Assembly (NCBI GenBank): GCA_964425255.1 | Contig: CAYRMV010000038.1 | Span: 1 to 24,868 of the forward strand | DNA: 24,868 nt | From: CAYRMV01 sp964425255 | Lineage (GTDB): Bacteria; Bacteroidota; Bacteroidia; Flavobacteriales_D; Crocinitomicaceae | Reading direction: 5' to 3' | Shown here: piece after piece, positions 21,269 to 24,868 of the stretch | How positions within the stretch are numbered: position 1 is the first letter of the stretch | Layout of the letters: each line of letters begins with the position of its first letter | Made by a program: the position numbers and the translations under genes | The notes under the pieces: model-generated | The model's database searches: none | Told to the model about the DNA's origin: nothing | What the model saw: only the letters and a program-made list of their open reading frames with translations

Positions 21269-22105
21269 ATGTTTATTCGAATCGTTTTTCTATACTTATT
21301 TTCACAGTTCATCCTGTTTCCAACTTCCAATTTATTTGGACAACAAGCTAATTTTCTTTCGCGTTCTGAACTTGGATTGCGATTTGGAGGTATGTATTAC
21401 ATTGGTGATTTAAATCCGTTTGGTCATTTCAAAGGGACCAATTTGGCCGGTGGTATGATTTATCGGTATAACATTCATTCTCGGACTTCAATCCGTGCAA
21501 GTTTTACCAAAGGAAGTGTTGAAGCATCAGATGCAAATTCGAAAAACCCTTTGCATATCAATCGAAATCTATCTTTTCAATCCGATATTTACGAAGGTGC
21601 AGTTGGAATAGAATTCAATTATTTTCCTTTTCAAACCGGTCATTACCGATACAAAGGAACTGCTTATCTTTTTGCTGATATTGGTTTTTTTCACATGAAT
21701 CCAACAACAACATACAACAACGAAACGATTGAATTAAGTACTTTAGGTACAGAAGGACAGGGTACAGAACTTTCATCGGAAGGATATTACAATCTTACAC
21801 AGTTAACTATTCCAATTGGAGTCGGGTGTAAATTAAGTATTTCAAAAAATATCTCTTTGAATTTTGAGTATGGAATTCGCAAAACATTTACCGATTACAT
21901 GGACGATGTTGGATCTAGTAAATACATCAATCCAGCATTACTTACAGATGCGAATGGACCGTTGGCTGCTACTTTAAGCAACCGTAGCTTGGATGGATCG
22001 AGATTTGGTAAACGAGGGGATGCAACAACCAAAGATTGGTATAGTTTCTTTGGGATGTCTTTGTGTGTTCGTTTAGGACAGCCGCCTAAATGTTTCAATC
22101 ATTAA
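21269..22105 (+). CDS. DUF6089-family outer-membrane protein
   Basis: A 278-residue exported protein. After the signal peptide (about residues 1-24, ending NLFGQ) comes the DUF6089-type opening SELGLRFGGMYYIGDLNPFGHFKGTNLAGGMIYRYNIHSRTSIRASFTKG. Alternating strands with Tyr/Phe ends follow, and the KYINPALL and RGDATTKDWYSFFGMSLCVRLG segments near the C-terminus are family landmarks as I remember them. It is probably an eight-stranded outer-membrane barrel with unknown ligand. The protein ends with CFNH rather than a terminal Phe strand. It converges on the DUF420 gene with a 4-base overlap of the two 3' ends. Confidence 0.87.
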   Translation: MFIRIVFLYLFSQFILFPTSNLFGQQANFLSRSELGLRFGGMYYIGDLNPFGHFKGTNLAGGMIYRYNIHSRTSIRASFTKGSVEASDANSKNPLHINRNLSFQSDIYEGAVGIEFNYFPFQTGHYRYKGTAYLFADIGFFHMNPTTTYNNETIELSTLGTEGQGTELSSEGYYNLTQLTIPIGVGCKLSISKNISLNFEYGIRKTFTDYMDDVGSSKYINPALLTDANGPLAATLSNRSLDGSRFGKRGDATTKDWYSFFGMSLCVRLGQPPKCFNH

Positions 22106-22674
22106 GCGTAGTAAGGCGAGATCATGAGGTAAACAATTACTCCTGAAACAGCAACATAAAACCAAATTGGCCAAGTAAATCGCGTCCATTTTCTATGCTT
22201 TACAAAATCACCTTGCCATGCAAATAAATAGGTGAAAAGGACAAGCGGAACGATTATTAGACTCAATAAAATATGACTAATTAAAATAATTCGGTAAAAA
22301 AGCTGAGAACCTGCAATTATCATTTCTTCACTTACTGTAAGTTCACCGTTGTGATCCAAATCACCATAAATTGTTGACTCACTCGTCATGTGATACGTTA
22401 CATAAAGTGCCAGAAAAACCAAAGATAGAAACATACAAATCCGAATAAACGATTCGTGTAGTTTTCTGTTTTTCATTTTAATCGCAACCAATGCTAGCAC
22501 CAATAGCAATGCCGTCCCTGCGTTAATTCCAGCATAAATAGCTGGTAAGAAGGACATATCTTGACCTGGTATTTTAACTTTAAACAAAATTGCAACAACC
22601 AAAGGAATTGCAATAGATGCAAGAATAATAATCCGACGAACTAATTTTACTTTATTTGGTGAGAGTGTGTTCAT
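22102..22674 (-). CDS. DUF420 membrane protein of the cytochrome oxidase cluster
   Basis: A 190-residue membrane protein with five helices (about 13-30, 42-62, 77-95, 128-152, 167-186). The conserved DUF420 features are HESFIRICMFLS, YVTYHM, the RIILISHILLS histidine segment and KHRKWTRFTWPIWFYVAVSGVIVYLM. DUF420 proteins (CtaM-like in Bacillus) are encoded with haem-copper oxidases and help their maturation; the role here is inferred from that and from its position. Its ATG lies 23 bases inside the SCO1 gene, so translation is likely coupled. An insert TIYGDLDHNGELTVSEE in the middle loop resembles an EF-hand-like Asp-rich turn but is not a full site. Confidence 0.9.
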   Translation of the reverse strand: MNTLSPNKVKLVRRIIILASIAIPLVVAILFKVKIPGQDMSFLPAIYAGINAGTALLLVLALVAIKMKNRKLHESFIRICMFLSLVFLALYVTYHMTSESTIYGDLDHNGELTVSEEMIIAGSQLFYRIILISHILLSLIIVPLVLFTYLFAWQGDFVKHRKWTRFTWPIWFYVAVSGVIVYLMISPYYA

Positions 22675-23341
22675 ATTCTTCTTTTAACAATTTTCGAATT
22701 TCTTTGTTCAATCGTTGGTATTCTTCTTCGTTGGTTGATGTATCGTAATTCGTGATTGCGTAAACACCTCGAACATACCCTTCTTTATCAACCAAAGTAA
22801 AAGCTCCAGAATGAGCATAGCCACCTGCAGATTCGTCGTCTTTACCTGAAAAGATTTGAAAATTTTCGATGCCCATTTGATTCACTTCTTCCTCCGGTTT
22901 TCCCGTTAGGAAACTCCAATTTTTGTAAGATGTAATACCATACTTTTCTTTGTATGCACGTAAAACTGAAGGAGTATCGTCGTCCGGGTTTATTGTAAAT
23001 GACAAAACTTGAAGATATGGATGTAGATCTTTGTTTTCATCCATAAAACGTTTCATTTGCTTGTTCATTACAGGGCAAATTGTGGGACAGGATGCAAAAA
23101 AGAATTCAGCAACAAGTACTTTTCCTTTAAAATCTGATTTTTGAACCCACACAGAGTCTTCATTTAAAAATCGAAAATTGGGTACTTGTGGCCAAATGGT
23201 ATCAATAACTTCTTTTCCATCAATGGTTTTGTAATCCAAGTCATAATTTCCAATGATAGGTAAGACGCGCTTATATCCTGATTCACTCTTACAAGCAGAC
23301 AAAACTGCCCATAAGGAGAAAAAACCAACAATCCATTTCAT
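22652..23341 (-). CDS. SCO1/SenC copper chaperone lipoprotein
   Basis: A 229-residue SCO-family protein that delivers copper to the CuA site of cytochrome oxidase. The start at 23341 gives a lipoprotein signal MKWIVGFFSLWAVLSAC (Cys17); an open frame 20 codons longer overlaps the upstream gene and has no signal. The thioredoxin-like fold shows the copper ligands Cys85 and Cys89 in ASCPTICPVM and His177 in GYAHSGAFTLVD, all present, so it should bind copper. It starts one base after the stop of the SCO-like gene upstream and overlaps the DUF420 gene by 23 bases. This is a typical oxidase-assembly cluster. Confidence 0.93.
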   Translation of the reverse strand: MKWIVGFFSLWAVLSACKSESGYKRVLPIIGNYDLDYKTIDGKEVIDTIWPQVPNFRFLNEDSVWVQKSDFKGKVLVAEFFFASCPTICPVMNKQMKRFMDENKDLHPYLQVLSFTINPDDDTPSVLRAYKEKYGITSYKNWSFLTGKPEEEVNQMGIENFQIFSGKDDESAGGYAHSGAFTLVDKEGYVRGVYAITNYDTSTNEEEYQRLNKEIRKLLKEEYEHTLTK

Positions 23342-23342
23342 C

Positions 23343-24020
23343 TTATTTCTTTTTAGCAGCTTCTTTATCGTATTGTTTATCCAACAAAGCCATGTGTTCA
23401 CGCATTCGTCGAATCAATCCTTCGGAATTTCCACGAGAAACCATACGCAGATTATTTTGCTTGTCGGCTAAAAGGAATAATTCTTGAAATGCTTCTCCTC
23501 CAAAAAACGATTCACCTTCCACTAACAAAGATTCTCCATTCCGGTTTAAGTCATACATTTTTCGGGCGTCTCCACTTGCTAAAATCCAAATAGAAGGGTC
23601 AAATCCTTCAACTTGATCTTTTAGAACAAATTGCATGTCCTTCAAATTTGTTACTGGATTGCCTTTACCATCGGTTACAAATGAAACAATTTTCACATGA
23701 CCTAGTTTCTTTTTACTCTTACGCAATTGTTGGTAAATCATTTGATCCAAATGCCAGAATGAAATGGCACAAGAATCGGGACAAGTTAATTGCAAGGTTG
23801 TAAACAAGACCACGTTTCCTTTAAAAGATTCCTGTGTATATTCTTTTCCGTTTACACCTTTGAATGAGTAATTAGGCATAGGAGCCAATACTTCTAATTC
23901 TTTGAACTTATGATTACATCCTCTTGAGGAGATGAAAATCAACAAAGAAGCCGGCCCGAACAAAAGAACAAATAAAATTATTCCTTTGAAACGACCGGCT
24001 TTACTATATTTTTCTGCCAT
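23343..24020 (-). CDS. SCO-like thioredoxin-fold protein lacking the copper-ligand His
   Basis: A 225-residue membrane-anchored protein: one helix at about 12-31 after a basic start (MAEKYSKAGRFKG), then a thioredoxin-like domain. It keeps a CxxxC motif (Cys80, Cys84 in LTCPDSCAISF) like SCO1, but the segment matching HSGAFTLVD reads AFQELFLLAD, so the third copper ligand is absent. It may act as a thiol-disulfide oxidoreductase that prepares CuA cysteines, or as a partner of the true SCO1 just downstream (one-base gap). This division of labour is inference. A soluble Cys35 after the helix is also seen. It follows the subunit IV gene by 13 bases in the oxidase operon. Confidence 0.87.
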   Translation of the reverse strand: MAEKYSKAGRFKGIILFVLLFGPASLLIFISSRGCNHKFKELEVLAPMPNYSFKGVNGKEYTQESFKGNVVLFTTLQLTCPDSCAISFWHLDQMIYQQLRKSKKKLGHVKIVSFVTDGKGNPVTNLKDMQFVLKDQVEGFDPSIWILASGDARKMYDLNRNGESLLVEGESFFGGEAFQELFLLADKQNNLRMVSRGNSEGLIRRMREHMALLDKQYDKEAAKKK

Positions 24021-24033
24021 TATAAAAATGAAA

Positions 24034-24402
24034 TTAGCTTCCGTAAGCTTTCAATGCTGTATCAACAGCCATTCCTTCATTCAATGCAATAAATATCAAA
24101 TAGACCATAAAGATAAAGTAAGGCACAAGAACTACTGCACGGAAACTTTTCTTCTCATCACCTAGGTGCATAAAGACCATAACAATATAACCTGCCTTCA
24201 AAAGTGTCATGATGATAAATGACCATTTAACGAAAGGCCAAGCACCAGAACCTTGTTTGATAATAGCACCCAGTATTACTTCTACAACCGTGATTGCAGT
24301 TAATAAAGCGGTAACTTTCCAAATTTTAGCACGAATCTTTTTTCCTGCTTCTTCACTATGATGTGTATCTAGTGAATATTCAATAATATCGTCTCTTTCC
24401 AT
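24034..24402 (-). CDS. Cytochrome c oxidase subunit IV
   Basis: A 122-residue subunit IV of the CyoD/CtaF-type family, a small membrane part of haem-copper oxidases that stabilises subunit I. A short acidic N-terminus (MERDDIIEYSLDTHHSEEAGKKIRAKIWK) precedes three helices at about 30-48, 57-77 and 88-108. The conserved segment KAGYIVMVFMHLGDEKKSFR sits between helices two and three, as in the family. It lies between subunit III (19 bases upstream) and the SCO-like gene (13 bases downstream). The length is typical. Confidence 0.9.
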   Translation of the reverse strand: MERDDIIEYSLDTHHSEEAGKKIRAKIWKVTALLTAITVVEVILGAIIKQGSGAWPFVKWSFIIMTLLKAGYIVMVFMHLGDEKKSFRAVVLVPYFIFMVYLIFIALNEGMAVDTALKAYGS

Positions 24403-24421
24403 TTTATCGACTTTTAAAATA

Positions 24422-24868
24422 TCAAATTAAGTAGAAGAATGTAAATACAAACACCCAAACTAAATCTACAAAGTGCCAGTACAAACCTGTTTTTTCAACC
24501 ATTTCGTAGTGACCTCTCTTGTGGTAAACTCCTCTTAAAACACCCAAGAAAATAATGATGTTAATGATTACCCCTGAGAATACGTGGAATCCGTGGAAAC
24601 CAGTAATAAAGAAGAAGAATTGACCGTATTGGGAAGGACCGTATTCGTTTACAGAAAGATTTGCTCCGTAAATAACACGGTTTGGTATTCCACTATTAAT
24701 AGCTTCAGAGTACATTTTGAATGCATTATCGCCTTCAATTTTTTGACCCACTTTGTTTTTAGCACCATCTTCTTTGATGATTAATTCAAAATGTTCAGCT
24801 TTCGTATTCAATTTTGCAACTGAGCCATCATGTGTTTTGAATGTATTATCTTCCAAATGACCCGATAC
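24422..24868 (-). CDS. Cytochrome c oxidase subunit III, C-terminal part (cut by window edge)
   Basis: The frame stays open to the last base, so only the last ~148 residues are seen. They include a family-typical C-terminal end: QYGQFFFFITGFHGFHVFSGVIINIIIF, KRGHYEMVEKTGLYWHFVDLVWVFVFTFFYLI, with the conserved HGxHV and WHFVDxVW motifs that mark subunit III. Before these comes an unusually polar segment (KLNTKAEHFELIIKEDGAKNKVGQKIEGDNAF), which in flavobacterial forms lies between helices. A TTG at 24856 could be taken as a start, but the reading frame continues beyond it and a 144-residue protein would lack the family's first helices. It leads the oxidase operon visible here. Confidence 0.9.
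   Translation of the reverse strand, partial: VSGHLEDNTFKTHDGSVAKLNTKAEHFELIIKEDGAKNKVGQKIEGDNAFKMYSEAINSGIPNRVIYGANLSVNEYGPSQYGQFFFFITGFHGFHVFSGVIINIIIFLGVLRGVYHKRGHYEMVEKTGLYWHFVDLVWVFVFTFFYLI

Noticed and set aside
23342..23401. Earlier start for the SCO1 gene (20 more residues)
   Set aside because: It would overlap the upstream SCO-like gene by 59 bases and bury the lipoprotein signal peptide that starts at Met 23341.
24422..24856. A complete 144-residue subunit III starting at TTG 24856
   Set aside because: The frame stays open past that codon to the window edge and the family needs several more N-terminal helices, so the gene is partial.

Overview
The window reads as an AT-rich chromosomal segment of a member of the Bacteroidota, most likely Flavobacteriales. 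A placement near Crocinitomicaceae/Fluviicola is only a guess from gene content. Support comes from several promoter-like sites of the Bacteroidota type (TAnnTTTG about 7 bases before the start of transcription, one with a TTTG box 20 bases further up), from outer-membrane families typical of the phylum (DUF6089, DUF5723), from short lipoproteins with a Cys lipobox, and from a cytochrome oxidase accessory cluster in the flavobacterial order. No rRNA, tRNA, CRISPR array or complete insertion sequence was seen.

Layout. 1-704: an unrecognised propeller-like protein, possibly cut by the window edge. 782-3289 (-): a CBS-domain protein and NAD kinase in one unit, preceded by an exported barrel-like protein. 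3343-4907 (-): a hipB-hipA toxin-antitoxin pair with operator-like repeats upstream. 4969-7593 (-): a tight three-gene nucleotide-sugar operon (UDP-glucuronate decarboxylase type, hexapeptide N-acetyltransferase, dTDP-glucose 4,6-dehydratase), probably for surface polysaccharide. 7732-9182 (+): a LytS/LytTR-type two-component pair behind a 20-base perfect palindrome. 9302-11138 (+): an accessory stretch with a DUF4258-like small protein, two very small Gly/Asn/Lys-rich ORFs closed by a strong hairpin, then an XRE regulator and two small lipoproteins. 11246-13609 (+): a membrane protein, a YedI/DUF808 membrane protein and pdxJ. 13610-13913: a gene-free stretch that looks like a MITE or other small mobile-element remnant. 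13914-14210 (-): thioredoxin. 14297-17240: namZ-type muramidase lipoprotein (-) head to head with an FtsX-family permease (+). 17243-21154 (-): a lipoprotein/DUF5723 barrel pair and an exported propeller-like protein. 21269-22105 (+): DUF6089 barrel. 22102-24868 (-): cytochrome oxidase subunit III (partial), subunit IV, two SCO-like proteins and a DUF420 protein.

How it fits together. Most of the window is housekeeping (NAD(P), PLP, thioredoxin, oxidase assembly, envelope). The accessory elements are the hipBA module, the 9.3-10.4 kb small-protein cassette and the inverted-repeat element at 13.6-13.9 kb. The best candidate for something undescribed is the 9302-10014 unit: two tiny ORFs that both sit 23-24 bases after the same CGAGTAGG motif, behind a DUF4258-like gene, and end at a 9-bp stem hairpin just before a separately promoted XRE regulator. 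Its function is unknown.
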